A stretch of DNA of 64,000 nt from Amycolatopsis eburnea (lineage in GTDB: Bacteria; Actinomycetota; Actinomycetes; Mycobacteriales; Pseudonocardiaceae). Below the pieces are notes generated by a model. The model ran no database searches. It saw only the letters and a program-made list of their open reading frames with translations, and was not told the origin of the DNA. The stretch is taken from the NCBI RefSeq assembly GCF_003937945.1, contig NZ_RSEC01000060.1, forward strand, positions 1-64,000. The letters run 5' to 3'. Both the position numbers and the translations under genes were made by a program. This document shows positions 44,106 to 52,996 of this stretch, piece after piece. The first letter of the stretch is position 1, and every line of letters starts with the position of its first letter.

Positions 44106-46153
44106 TCCGCTGCTCCTTCGTTCTCGGCTGGGTGGTCCGGGTTGACGACGACCTCGGCCCGGACCAGCGCTCCGGTTTCCGGGTCGGCGTATTCCACGAG
44201 TTCGATGCCGGCGCGGTGGTGGCACCATTGGCCGCGTTCGGCGAGCCGGGCCGACACCGGACCGCGGCGGACCGCGAACTCGCCTTCGCGAGGCCAGCCA
44301 CGCCGTTCGGCGCGCTGCCGGGCGCGTTCGGCATCGGTCGCGGCCGGGTCGGGCATGCCCGACGGACCGAGGACGACGCCGTAGGAGCGCCGGGCGGCAA
44401 GGGCGGTGACGGCGCCGCGCGCCACATCCTCGGCGACCGCCGCGGGATCGCGCTCGAGCGGGTCGCCGTAGCCCCCGCCGCCGCCCACCCGCAGGTGGAT
44501 GACGTCACCCGGGCCGACGGGCAGGCCGAACTGCTTTCCCGCCAATGCGCGGGCGGGCACAGCGAAATCCGCTACGGAGCCGGGGATTCCGCCCGCGGCG
44601 AGGGCCACGTCCACCTTCGCGCCGGTGACGAGCGAGGCGCCGCTGGCCGACCCGGGGTAGCCACCGAAGACGCCGGCCGGCGGCACCTGCCAGCAGGCGG
44701 CCATGACCGACTCCTGGCCGCCCACCGTGTACCAGGGCGTGAACGCCAGGTCGATGCCGGCGCCGCCGCGGAAGCGGCCCGGGCCGCCGGAGTCGGGGTT
44801 GAGCCGCCGCCACAGGTAGAGCACCGGGTACGCGAGCTCGTTGACCTCGATGTCGGGAATGCTGTTCTGGGGCTGGGCCAGCACGCCACTGACGTCCATG
44901 CCGTCGGCGACGGCCTGGGCTCCGGCGCCACTGCCGCCGCCGTTCATGTCCGGGAAGGGCACCAGCCGCCCCTGTTCGTCCGGCGCGTAGAAGAAGCTCG
45001 CGCTCCACGAGTCCTGCCAAGGCGCCATCACGTGGTCGCGGACGAACGGGTTCCCGCTGGCGGCCTGGAGGTCGCCGAGCAGCCGCGTGACGACCTTCCC
45101 GATCCGGAAACCCGTCTCGACGTGCCCGGCGCCCGTGGGCGCGGGCAGCCGCGCGTCGCAAAGGGTGCCGGGCGAGGTCAGCACCGTGAGCGGGCGCAGC
45201 GTGCCCTGGTTGATGGGCAGGTCCGGCAGCAGGCCGCTGAGCACCGGCGTGACGACGGCCCCGAACGCGGTGGCCGCGCTGACGTTGATGTACCCGTCGG
45301 TCTGCGGCGCGGACTCGGAAAGGTCGAACGTCAGGTGGTCGTCCTCGACAGTCAGCGTGCACCGCACCGGGTACAGCTCGTCGGTGTGCCCGTTGTGCTC
45401 GGCGTACTCCTCGGCGGTGTAGGTGCCGTTGGGCAGGTCCGCGATGCGCCGCCGGACGGCCTGCTCCGCGAGGTCCTTGGCCGCCTCGACCCGCCGCCGG
45501 AAGGTCTCCGGGCCGTGCCGCTCGACCAGGTCCCGCAACCGCTCGTCGCACCGGTGGCACGCGGCGATGAGGCAGCGGATGTCGTTGAGCACGAGGTCGG
45601 GGACCCGGATGTTGGTTTCGATGAGCCGCCAGAGGTCTTCCACCGGTTCGCCCTGGTCGACGATCTTGATGCCGGGCAGCCGCAACGGTTCGCCGTAGGC
45701 CTCGGTGGCGATCGGGTTCATCCCGCCCGGCGCGAAGCCACCGAAGTCGTTGACGTGGGCCTCCGCCCAGCACCAGGCGGTGAGTTCGCCCCCGACGAAG
45801 ATCGGCCGGACCACCCCGACGTCGACGGCGTGGGCGTTTCCGGTGGTGTAGGGGTCGTTGCAGAGGAACACGTCCCCCGGCCGGATCCGGTCGCGCGGAT
45901 AGGTTTCGAGCAGGTGCCGCACGGCCTGACGGGCGGCACCGAGGTACACCGTGATGAACCCGGCGTAGCTGATGACGTCGCCCTCGGCGTCGGCGATGAA
46001 CGTCGAGAAGTCGTAGGCCTCCGCGATGGCGGGGCTGCCGGAGGCCCGCATCATCACCAAGCCCATCTCCGCGGCGATGTTGTCGAGGGCCTTGGCCAGG
46101 ATCTCCACGTCCACCGCGTCGATGGCCGCTTCGGCCTTCGGTGTGGTCGTCAT
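44102..46153 (-). CDS. Hydantoinase B/oxoprolinase-family subunit (unit 6)
   Basis: A 683-residue HyuB-type subunit. Conserved blocks: ALDNIAAEMGLVMMRASGSP, YDFSTFIADAEGDVISY, PGDVFLCNDPYTTGNAHAVD (metal-site region), WAEAHVNDFGGFAPGGMNP, a glycine-rich FPDMNGGGSGAGAQAVADGM and GGQESVMAACW. Paired with HyuA-type ATPase subunits, such proteins hydrolyse hydantoins or oxoproline, or carboxylate ketones. The start ATG overlaps the hyuA-like stop by four bases. Distinct in class from the pair at 61035-64000. Confidence 0.92.
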   Translation of the reverse strand: MTTTPKAEAAIDAVDVEILAKALDNIAAEMGLVMMRASGSPAIAEAYDFSTFIADAEGDVISYAGFITVYLGAARQAVRHLLETYPRDRIRPGDVFLCNDPYTTGNAHAVDVGVVRPIFVGGELTAWCWAEAHVNDFGGFAPGGMNPIATEAYGEPLRLPGIKIVDQGEPVEDLWRLIETNIRVPDLVLNDIRCLIAACHRCDERLRDLVERHGPETFRRRVEAAKDLAEQAVRRRIADLPNGTYTAEEYAEHNGHTDELYPVRCTLTVEDDHLTFDLSESAPQTDGYINVSAATAFGAVVTPVLSGLLPDLPINQGTLRPLTVLTSPGTLCDARLPAPTGAGHVETGFRIGKVVTRLLGDLQAASGNPFVRDHVMAPWQDSWSASFFYAPDEQGRLVPFPDMNGGGSGAGAQAVADGMDVSGVLAQPQNSIPDIEVNELAYPVLYLWRRLNPDSGGPGRFRGGAGIDLAFTPWYTVGGQESVMAACWQVPPAGVFGGYPGSASGASLVTGAKVDVALAAGGIPGSVADFAVPARALAGKQFGLPVGPGDVIHLRVGGGGGYGDPLERDPAAVAEDVARGAVTALAARRSYGVVLGPSGMPDPAATDAERARQRAERRGWPREGEFAVRRGPVSARLAERGQWCHHRAGIELVEYADPETGALVRAEVVVNPDHPAENEGAAE

Positions 46154-48252
46154 GCGACGTCCTCGCTCTCGGTCAGCAGGTAATGGCCGTGCCCGTCGAG
46201 CCGCAGCCGCCACCCTGATGGGATCCGGATCGTGGTCAGAGGGTGTTCGAGCACCGCGGGTCCCTCGACCGGGCTCCCCACCGGCAATGACTGCGCGTCG
46301 TAGACGGCGACGTCGACCGGGCGCCCGTCCGTGTGGATCCGGCGGGTGCCGCTGGGGGTCGCGGCGGTCCCGGCGTCGAGGTGGGCGGCGACCTCGACCT
46401 GCGGAACCCGGCCGGTGGCGACGACCCGGACGGACATCAGCACGACCGGGCTGCCCACCCAGGCCGTCCCGGGTCCGTACTCGGCTTCGTACAGCCCGGC
46501 GAACCGGTCCTGGATGTCCGCGAGGTCGGCCGCGATCCGGCGCGGGTCGCCGCCGGGGCGGCGCGGGATCGGGACCTGGAGCTCCCATTGCTGGCCCGCG
46601 AATTTGAATTCCCCTTGCCACACAACGTCGATCCGGTTCTCGGGATGTCCCGCGGCGCGCAGGGCGGACACCGACTCCTCGTCGAGCTCCCGCAGCGCGT
46701 CGATCACGGCGGTGGCGTCGCCTCCCTGCCACATGGCCGAGCGGGAGCGGGTGCGGACGTCGTCGCCGGCCAGCAGCCCACGCGCGGAGAAGACGGCGGC
46801 CTCGGCGGGGATCACGACCTGCCGGATGCCGACCGACCGGGCGATGTCGGCTGCGAACGTGCCCAGGGCGCCGCCGTAGGCCACCATCGCGAACCGGCGG
46901 GGATCGTGCCCGCGTTCCACGGTGACGGCCCGGACGGCGTTGCTCATGTCCGCGATCACCATGCGGTGCACCGCGGCGGCCGCGGCGGCCGCGTCGACGC
47001 CGAGCGGCTTGCCGATCTCCCGCTCCAGCCCGTCGCGGGCGGCGGCGACGTCGAGCGCTCGCCGTCCACCCAGGAACGATTCGGCACCGAGCAGGCCGAG
47101 CACCGCCGAGGCGTCGGTGACGGTCGGTTGGGTTCCGCCCTTGCCGTAACAGATCGGGCCGGGTTCCGCGCCCGCGCTGCGCGGCCCCGCCTGTGGCACG
47201 CCCCGCGCGTCGACCCAGGCGATGCTGCCGCCGCCGGTGCCGATGGGCAGCACGTCGATCTTGGCGAGCGCGGTGAGGAACCGCTCGCCCAGCAGGGCCC
47301 GCTGGGTGATCCTCGGCGTGCCGTTCTCCAGCACGGACACGTCGAACGAGGTGCCGCCCATGTCGGCGGTGACGATGTCCGTGAGCCCCAGCGTGCGGGC
47401 GAGCGCCCGGGCGCCGATGACCCCGCCCGCCGGCCCCGAGTCGACCAGGGTGATCGGCCGGGTCCGGGCCTCCTCGGCGGAAACGGTGCCGCCGAAGCCT
47501 TGCATGAACCCGACCGGGACGGTCAGTCCGCGGCGGGCCAGTTCGTCCTCGATGCGGCTGGTGTACTCCGCGACCCGCAGACCGGTGAACGCGTTCAGGA
47601 CCGTCGTCATGGTGCGCTCGTACTCGCGGATCACCGGGTGCAGCCGCGACGACACCGACAAGAACAGCCCGGGGTGCTCGTCCTCGACGATCCGGGCGAT
47701 CAGCTCCTCGTGCGCTGGGTTCGCGAAGCTCCAGAGCAGGGACACCGCGATCGAGTCGACACCCGCGGCCACCAAGGCACCGACCGCGCGGCGCGCCTCC
47801 GCCTCGGTCAGCGGGACGACGGCCCGGCCTTTGCGATCGATCCGCTCCTCGACCTCCACGACGTGCTCGCGGGCCACCAGCTGCGGCAGGTTCACCTGCT
47901 TGTGGTTGTCCCGGTGGGCGTTGCGCGCCGAGCGGGCGATCAGCAGGTTGTCCCCGAAACCCTTGGTGGTGACGAGACCGACGGTCGCGCCGCGGAGCTC
48001 GGCGATGGAGTTGGTGACCACCGTCGTGCCGTTCACGAACCGGGTGGTCGCCCCGAGCAGGCCGGGCAGCGGCAGCCCGACCCGCCCGGCGAGGTTCTCC
48101 AGCGCCGCGAGGAGCCCGGCCGAGAGGTCCGCGGGCGTGGTGTCGGCCTTGTCCGCGAACACGGTGCCGTCGGAGGCGATCGCGACGACGTCGGTGAACG
48201 TGCCACCGATGTCGCACCCGATGTGGAACGACGGTGAGGAGTGCAGCTTCAT
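46150..48252 (-). CDS. Hydantoinase A/oxoprolinase-family ATP-dependent subunit (unit 6)
   Basis: A 700-residue HyuA-type subunit, actin-like ATPase fold. Phosphate-1 loop GCDIGGTFTDVVA at residues about 13-25, second phosphate loop VTADMGGTSFDVSV (about 290), then GTGGGSIAWVD and FAMVAYGGALGTFAADIAR. ATG chosen (MKLHSSPSFHIG) with AGGAGGGA five bases upstream. It is the first gene after the operator-bearing promoter at 48305-48333 and so heads the 20-gene unit. Substrate class (cyclic amide, lactone or ketone) is open. Confidence 0.93.
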   Translation of the reverse strand: MKLHSSPSFHIGCDIGGTFTDVVAIASDGTVFADKADTTPADLSAGLLAALENLAGRVGLPLPGLLGATTRFVNGTTVVTNSIAELRGATVGLVTTKGFGDNLLIARSARNAHRDNHKQVNLPQLVAREHVVEVEERIDRKGRAVVPLTEAEARRAVGALVAAGVDSIAVSLLWSFANPAHEELIARIVEDEHPGLFLSVSSRLHPVIREYERTMTTVLNAFTGLRVAEYTSRIEDELARRGLTVPVGFMQGFGGTVSAEEARTRPITLVDSGPAGGVIGARALARTLGLTDIVTADMGGTSFDVSVLENGTPRITQRALLGERFLTALAKIDVLPIGTGGGSIAWVDARGVPQAGPRSAGAEPGPICYGKGGTQPTVTDASAVLGLLGAESFLGGRRALDVAAARDGLEREIGKPLGVDAAAAAAAVHRMVIADMSNAVRAVTVERGHDPRRFAMVAYGGALGTFAADIARSVGIRQVVIPAEAAVFSARGLLAGDDVRTRSRSAMWQGGDATAVIDALRELDEESVSALRAAGHPENRIDVVWQGEFKFAGQQWELQVPIPRRPGGDPRRIAADLADIQDRFAGLYEAEYGPGTAWVGSPVVLMSVRVVATGRVPQVEVAAHLDAGTAATPSGTRRIHTDGRPVDVAVYDAQSLPVGSPVEGPAVLEHPLTTIRIPSGWRLRLDGHGHYLLTESEDVA

Positions 48253-48304
48253 TGGTCCCTCCTGGACGGATCGCGGCAACGGAATCCCGCGTCCGGCACA
48301 TCCG

Positions 48305-48333
48305 AGATTAGACACGACAGACTGTCGAGTCAA
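48305..48333 (-). promoter_or_regulatory. Promoter with palindrome between -35 and -10 (start of 20-gene unit)
   Basis: On the minus strand: -35 TTGACT (48328-48333), 17-bp spacer, -10 TAATCT (48305-48310). The spacer holds the perfect palindrome CGACAG-T-CTGTCG (48315-48327). Near-identical to 51293-51321. Expected transcript start is about 45 bases before the HyuA-like start codon. Confidence 0.8.
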
Positions 48334-48437
48334 TCCACAATATGTCGTGAATTTGGGCGAGGTCGAGTCACTGAGTCCACAGAGGACACGAACGGACCCT
48401 CGGCGGCCGACATGCCGCGAGGTGCTTTCCGGACTCC

Positions 48438-49769
48438 CTAGCCGAGACGCGCAACGAGATCCCGCGCAGCCCAGTCACCGGGTCCACAAAGGACACGGGC
48501 GATCTCGCCGGCCGCCTGCTCGCCCAGCGCGGGAGCCGCGAGCGTGCGGAACTTGTGGAACACACCGGCGGGCGGAAGGTCGACGTGTTCCGCACTGGCC
48601 GCCACGGCGGTTTCGCCGCCGGCCAAGGCAAGCTCCACCCGCGCGTCGAGCCGGCCGGGGTAGGCCCGGTCGTACTCCGGATCGATCACGACGCGGGTCC
48701 GGGCCGCGAGTGCGGCGATCGGGGCGTCCACCGCACCCTCGTACCGGCTCGGCACCAGCCGGCCGTCGGTCAACGCCGCGGCGACGCCGAACTGCAGGCT
48801 CATCTGGCGCGCGATCGGGGTCGCGAACGAATCCGCGTTGTCGCAGCCGGGATACGTCGCCGCCGCGGCCGAAGTGTGGATCGTCGCGGCCGTAACCGCA
48901 CCGGGATCGATGCCGCGGGCGTGCAGGCGGACCGCCGCGTCGATCGCGTGCTGGGTGAACGCACAGGACGGGTGGGCCTTGAAGAAGGCTCGGTCGATCG
49001 CCGGCCGCTCCGCCGTGACATCCGGTTCGCCGACGCTGTCGGCCGTCCCGCCGAATGCACGCCGGAGGCCGAACAGTCCTTCGACCGCGCTCCCCGCCCC
49101 GGTCGCCCCGGCGCGGGCCAGCAGCACGGCGACAATGCCGCCCCGGGCGGCCGACGCGGGCTGGAAGAAGACTTCAGTCGTCCCCGCCGGCGCCCATTCG
49201 CAGACGCCCGCCGCCGAACCGGCGGCGATGCCGAGGGCGTGCACCGCCGTCGCCCGGTCCAGCTCGAACAGGTACGCCGCGGCGGCGACGGCGCCGAACG
49301 GCCCGAAGACGCCGCTCGCCCGCCAACCTCGGGCGACGAAGTCCTCCGTCAGCGCGGTCCTCGCCACCTGGGCCATCGCCTCGTATCCGAGAACGACGGC
49401 GCGCAGGACGTCCGCCCCCGAGGCGCCGACGAGTTCGCCGACCCCGAGCGCGGCCGGTACCGCGACGGTCCCGGGATGCACCCGGCTCTCCGGGTGCGTG
49501 TCCTCGTACAGCAGCGAATGGCAGCCGACTGAGTTCGCGAAGACGGCGTCCGCGAGCCCGTGACGGGCTCCACCCGACGCCCAGACGGCGCTCTCCCCCG
49601 CACCACCGGCGTCGGCGACCGCGCGCGCTTGCGAAACCCAAGGCATCTTCCGGCCGCCGTAGACGCACGCCAGCGCATCGAGCACGCAGAGACCCGCGCG
49701 CTCGAGGTGTTCATCGGTCACCGCGGAGGCGAGAGCCGAGAGCTGATCGGCCAGCTCGTCGAGGTACAT
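48438..49769 (-). CDS. MmgE/PrpD-family protein
   Basis: A 443-residue MmgE/PrpD-fold protein (2-methylcitrate dehydratase superfamily). It has a helical N-domain (LCVLDALACVYGGRK, CHSLLYEDTHPESRVHPGT) and a small C-domain with AHPSCAFTQHAIDAAV. HPGT near residue 95 and the conserved KAHPSC block are family hallmarks. Members dehydrate or isomerise C5-C7 hydroxyacids; true PrpD function is not implied without PrpB/PrpC, which are absent. It is one base downstream of the MFS gene, forming a two-gene unit. Confidence 0.9.
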   Translation of the reverse strand: MYLDELADQLSALASAVTDEHLERAGLCVLDALACVYGGRKMPWVSQARAVADAGGAGESAVWASGGARHGLADAVFANSVGCHSLLYEDTHPESRVHPGTVAVPAALGVGELVGASGADVLRAVVLGYEAMAQVARTALTEDFVARGWRASGVFGPFGAVAAAAYLFELDRATAVHALGIAAGSAAGVCEWAPAGTTEVFFQPASAARGGIVAVLLARAGATGAGSAVEGLFGLRRAFGGTADSVGEPDVTAERPAIDRAFFKAHPSCAFTQHAIDAAVRLHARGIDPGAVTAATIHTSAAAATYPGCDNADSFATPIARQMSLQFGVAAALTDGRLVPSRYEGAVDAPIAALAARTRVVIDPEYDRAYPGRLDARVELALAGGETAVAASAEHVDLPPAGVFHKFRTLAAPALGEQAAGEIARVLCGPGDWAARDLVARLG

Positions 49770-49770
49770 C

Positions 49771-51123
49771 TCAGACCTGCTCGGCTTCGCGCCGCGGCGA
49801 CTGCCCGTCCGCGACCGCCACCCGGTCCGCCAGCAGCGGTGTCGCCCGCCGGCGCCGGACGGCCAGCGCCGCGAACAGGCTGAGGACCGCGCCGAACATC
49901 ATGAAGTAGGCGGGTGCCCGGTGGTCGCCGGTGACCTCGACGAGGAACTGGCTGACGTAGAGGGCGGGTCCGCCCAGCAGTGCCGCCGCCACCGCGAAGC
50001 CGACCGCGAAGACAGTGCCGCGAACCTTGGCCGGAAGCACCTCGATATACGTCGCGGGCGCTACCGACGTGTAGAGCGCGGGCACGACACCCAACGCGAC
50101 CGTCATCAGGACCAGCAGGGGCAGGCTGCGCGCCGAGGAGAGGCCGGCGAAGAGCGGGTACGCCGTCACGATCATGACCACCGAGAGGCCCAGCAGCATC
50201 CGCCAGCGGCCGATCCGGTCGGACAGCGGACCGCCCACGAAGACCAGGACGATGGCGACGGCGATGCTGACCACCGTGGCCAGCGTCGCCTGCCCCGGCG
50301 TGAAGCCGAGCTGGATGATGTAGGACTGCGCGTAGGTGAACGCGACGTAGTACCCGATCTGCTGGAACGCCGCGACTCCGAAGACCAGTACGATCAACCG
50401 CCAGTGCCGGGCGAAGGCCTCCTTGACGGGTGCCGCCGGGAGTTCCCCTGCCTGCGCCAGTGCCCTGAATTCCGGGGACTCCTCGAGCCTCGTCCGGATG
50501 TAGATCCCGAACAGGCCCAGCGGCAACGCCAGCAGGAACGGGATCCGCCAGCCCCACGCGGTCATCGCTTCGCGGGTGAGCGTCGCGTTGAGCAGCAGCA
50601 CGATTCCGGCGGCGAGCAGGAGACTCACCACGCTGCCCAGCTGCACCCGGCTGGTCATGGCCCCACGCCGGTTCTGCGGCGTGAACTCGGCGGCGTAGAC
50701 CATGGCGGTGCTGTACTCGCCACCCGCGGCCAGGCCCTGCAGCAACCGCATGAGCACCAGCAGGATGGGTGCCCAGATGCCGATCGACGCGGCGGTCGGC
50801 AGGAGCCCGATCACCGTCGTCGCGCCGGCTACGAGCACGAGCGTGCCGAGCAGCGAAGTCCGGCGCCCGAAGCGGTCCGCGATCGCGCCGAACACCAGGG
50901 ATCCCAGCGGGCGCACGACGAACGCGACACCGAATACCGCGAACGCGGACAGGAGCGCCACCCCCGGCTGCGCACCGGGGAAGAACAGCTTGGAGAGGAT
51001 GACGGTCAGGAATCCGTAGACCGCGTAGTCGTAGGTCTCGATGGTGTTGCCCGCGGCGGCGGCGAAGGTGACGCGTCGCATCGCGCGGGCCGACAGCACG
51101 GGGGGTTCAGGGGAAGAGGGCAT
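49771..51123 (-). CDS. MFS (MHS-type) transporter
   Basis: A 450-residue, 12-helix transporter of the metabolite:H+ symporter type. AGNTIETYDYAVYGFLTVILSKLFFP near residue 25, motif A FGAIADRFGRRTSLL at about 85-99, and RLLQGLAAGGEYSTAM. The second ATG (MPSSPEPP) is chosen because GGGAG lies six bases upstream; the first ATG lacks a ribosome site. Under the twin promoter at 51293-51321 it is probably co-induced with the 20-gene unit and imports its substrate (inference). Confidence 0.92.
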   Translation of the reverse strand: MPSSPEPPVLSARAMRRVTFAAAAGNTIETYDYAVYGFLTVILSKLFFPGAQPGVALLSAFAVFGVAFVVRPLGSLVFGAIADRFGRRTSLLGTLVLVAGATTVIGLLPTAASIGIWAPILLVLMRLLQGLAAGGEYSTAMVYAAEFTPQNRRGAMTSRVQLGSVVSLLLAAGIVLLLNATLTREAMTAWGWRIPFLLALPLGLFGIYIRTRLEESPEFRALAQAGELPAAPVKEAFARHWRLIVLVFGVAAFQQIGYYVAFTYAQSYIIQLGFTPGQATLATVVSIAVAIVLVFVGGPLSDRIGRWRMLLGLSVVMIVTAYPLFAGLSSARSLPLLVLMTVALGVVPALYTSVAPATYIEVLPAKVRGTVFAVGFAVAAALLGGPALYVSQFLVEVTGDHRAPAYFMMFGAVLSLFAALAVRRRRATPLLADRVAVADGQSPRREAEQV

Positions 51124-51292
51124 CGGTGGCTCCCGAGTCGGCATTGACGAAAGGGACCTGACGTGGCGGCACCGTCCCTCGGGGTGCCACCGTCGATGAT
51201 GGAACGAGCGGGCGCGCGGACAGGGACTCCGTCACGCCCACACCCGGGTGGCCGTGCGCCACCGGACGGAAGCGCTGCCCGGGTCTCGACAG

Positions 51293-51321
51293 AGATTAAG
51301 GACGACAGGCTGTCGAGTCAA
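51293..51321 (-). promoter_or_regulatory. Twin promoter with palindrome between -35 and -10 (MFS-PrpD unit)
   Basis: On the minus strand: -35 TTGACT (51316-51321), 17-bp spacer, -10 TAATCT (51293-51298). CGACAG-C-CTGTCG (51303-51315) fills the spacer. Hexamers, spacing and palindrome arms are the same as at 48305-48333. Only the central base and four bases next to the -10 differ. Confidence 0.8.
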
Positions 51322-51345
51322 GCATCAGGTTGCCGATCTTGGCCG

Positions 51346-52002
51346 CTAGGAGGGGTCGGAGCCGCGCCTGAGCTGCAGGGAGTCGAGCCACAGATCGCAG
51401 ACGAGATCCAGCAGGACGTCGCGTTCGATGACGAAGACCTTCTGCACGATGGTCCGGAAGCACAGCTGGTCGAGCTGCATCACCATCAGCTGGACCCGCA
51501 ACCGCCGCGCGTCGCGCTCCTCTTCCGGGAACTGGCCGAGGTACCCGCGCAGCTCGCCCGCGAGCTCGTCGAGCTGGTCCTTCCAGCGCGCGGCGACCTC
51601 GAGATCGCTCGCCATGGCTTCGTGGATCGCGGGCAGCAGCGCCGCCTGCTCCTCCCACCAGGCGAGGGCGCGATCAAGCACCCCTCGAAGGGCGGCTTCG
51701 GTCCCCGCCGTCAACCCCTCGTCCAGCATCGCCCAGTACCGGCCGGTCTGGTGCTGCCGGACCTCGGCGTAAACCTCGTTGAAGACTGCCGCCTTGTTCG
51801 CAAAGTGCAGGTAGAAGGTCGCGCGGTTGACCTTGGCCGCCTTCGTGATGTCCCCGATCGAGGCCTGGCCGTACCCGCGATCCTCGAAGACCCGCCGAGC
51901 CGCCTGCACGATCCGGCGCCGGGTCATGAGCCGCTGTTCCTCGCGCACCGACAACAGCACGGCGGCCGGTTCGTCCGCGGAGGAAGGAGGCATGAGCCGC
52001 AT
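51346..52002 (-). CDS. TetR/AcrR family regulator (probable regulator of twin promoters)
   Basis: A 218-residue TetR protein. HTH: RIVQAARRVFEDRGYGQASI then GDITKAAKVNRATFYLHFANKAAVF (residues about 30-75), with a helical ligand domain ending LWLDSLQLRRG. Two possible ATGs lie nine bases apart; the first is used. It lies 222 bp upstream of the MFS gene, on the same strand, with the palindromic promoter in between. A TetR dimer on CGACAGnCTGTCG between -35 and -10 would block polymerase at both promoters (inference). Confidence 0.9.
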   Translation of the reverse strand: MRLMPPSSADEPAAVLLSVREEQRLMTRRRIVQAARRVFEDRGYGQASIGDITKAAKVNRATFYLHFANKAAVFNEVYAEVRQHQTGRYWAMLDEGLTAGTEAALRGVLDRALAWWEEQAALLPAIHEAMASDLEVAARWKDQLDELAGELRGYLGQFPEEERDARRLRVQLMVMQLDQLCFRTIVQKVFVIERDVLLDLVCDLWLDSLQLRRGSDPS

Positions 52003-52037
52003 GATAGTGGTCTTCGCGCCGGGAGCGGACGGTGGCG

Positions 52038-52266
52038 TCAGGCCGTCAGCGACCACTCGTCCGCGATGCGCATGCTCGCCGGCGACTCCGGCCGGTGTGC
52101 CGGCCAGCCCGGGGTCGCCGCTGGTGATGAACGAGACCCAGGCGTGTGCGTGCAGGCCGCCGGCACGGGATCCGGCCGTCTGCGGCCGAGCAACGCCGAC
52201 TCGCCGTACAGCCCCGGCAGGCCGGCGTGGTCGAACACGAACGGCTCGCGTACGAGCCGGTAACGT
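52038..52266 (-). pseudogene. C-terminal fragment of a type B carboxylesterase, frameshifted
   Basis: On the minus strand one frame reads REPFVFDHAGLPGLYGESAL and ends PGWPAHRPESPASMRIADEW before SLTA-stop. A second frame between them reads GLHAHAWVSFITSGDP. In intact type B carboxylesterases these blocks are contiguous (ELPFVFD...LADxMHAAWVxFxxxGDPGWPAY), so two compensating indels are present. The catalytic serine part is absent. Non-functional relic. Confidence 0.6.
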
Positions 52267-52317
52267 CAGCCGACCGCCCTCGCGTTGACGAGCACGACCA
52301 TGGCTGCTCGCCCGGTT

Positions 52318-52985
52318 TTACCGTCGCTGCACGACCAGCGGAGCGACGTCGTCCTCCGGCTCGGTGGAACCGATCAGCCGTGCCACGGCGCGGGTGCATA
52401 CTCGCTCGGGGTCGGCCGCGGTCACTGCTCGAGTTCCCGCAGTCCCTCGTCGATCACTCTGCGGCAGCACTTGACCAGCCCGTCGGTGTAGAGGCGAGCA
52501 CGCTGCCGGCAGGCAGAGCGACCTGTGTCGCCCGGCGTGGCTTCGCCGCGACCGCCATCCCGATCGGGGGGGGGCGATGGGAGTCGCTATCAGCTGACCT
52601 GGCTGGTGGCCGGAGGCGAGGACCGGTGCGGGGGGACCCGGCCATCGACAACGTCATCCGTTCGCGGCCCTGATCGATCACGCCGTAGGCGACGGTGGCC
52701 ATGGCGCCGATTTCGAAGTGCGTCGCCTCGCGGTCGAGCTTGCCAAGTACCTCGGCGGGATCGTCGTCGAGAGCATAGGCCCGCAGGAAGCTGCGCAAAT
52801 AGCCCATGATCACCGCCGCTTCCAGGCGCTGGCTGGCGACGTCGCCGACGACGAGGCCGTTGGGCAGCGGGAACAGGTCGTACCAGTCGCCGCCCAACCC
52901 GATCGCGGCGCCGCCGACGTACCGAGCCGCGGTCCGCAGCCCCTCGACCTCGGCGGGCGGACCCGGAACTCGACCGGTCCACGGT
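52318..52985 (-). pseudogene. Broken SpoIIE/RsbU-type PP2C serine phosphatase
   Basis: The first part is intact in one frame: EVEGLRTAARYVGG, IGLGGDWYDLFPLPNGLVVG (GGDWYD is the metal-site hallmark), LRAYALDDDPAEVLGKLDRE, IGAMATVAYGVID. After TLSMAGSP the frame is lost. RLYTDGLVK, VIDEGLREL and finally DPERVCTRAVARLIGSTEPE with DDVAPLVV appear in other frames. At least two frameshifts occur and the sensory N-terminus is cut away at the junction with the neighbouring oxidoreductase fragment near 52970. Confidence 0.75.
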
Positions 52986-52996
52986 GGCGGCGAGGC

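Noticed and set aside
46976-46994. GC-rich simple repeat (cgg/cgc runs)
   Set aside because: It encodes an alanine run in the HyuA-type subunit and is ordinary for such GC content.
48438-49769. 2-Methylcitrate cycle locus
   Set aside because: Only the MmgE/PrpD fold is present; no methylcitrate synthase or methylisocitrate lyase gene in the window.
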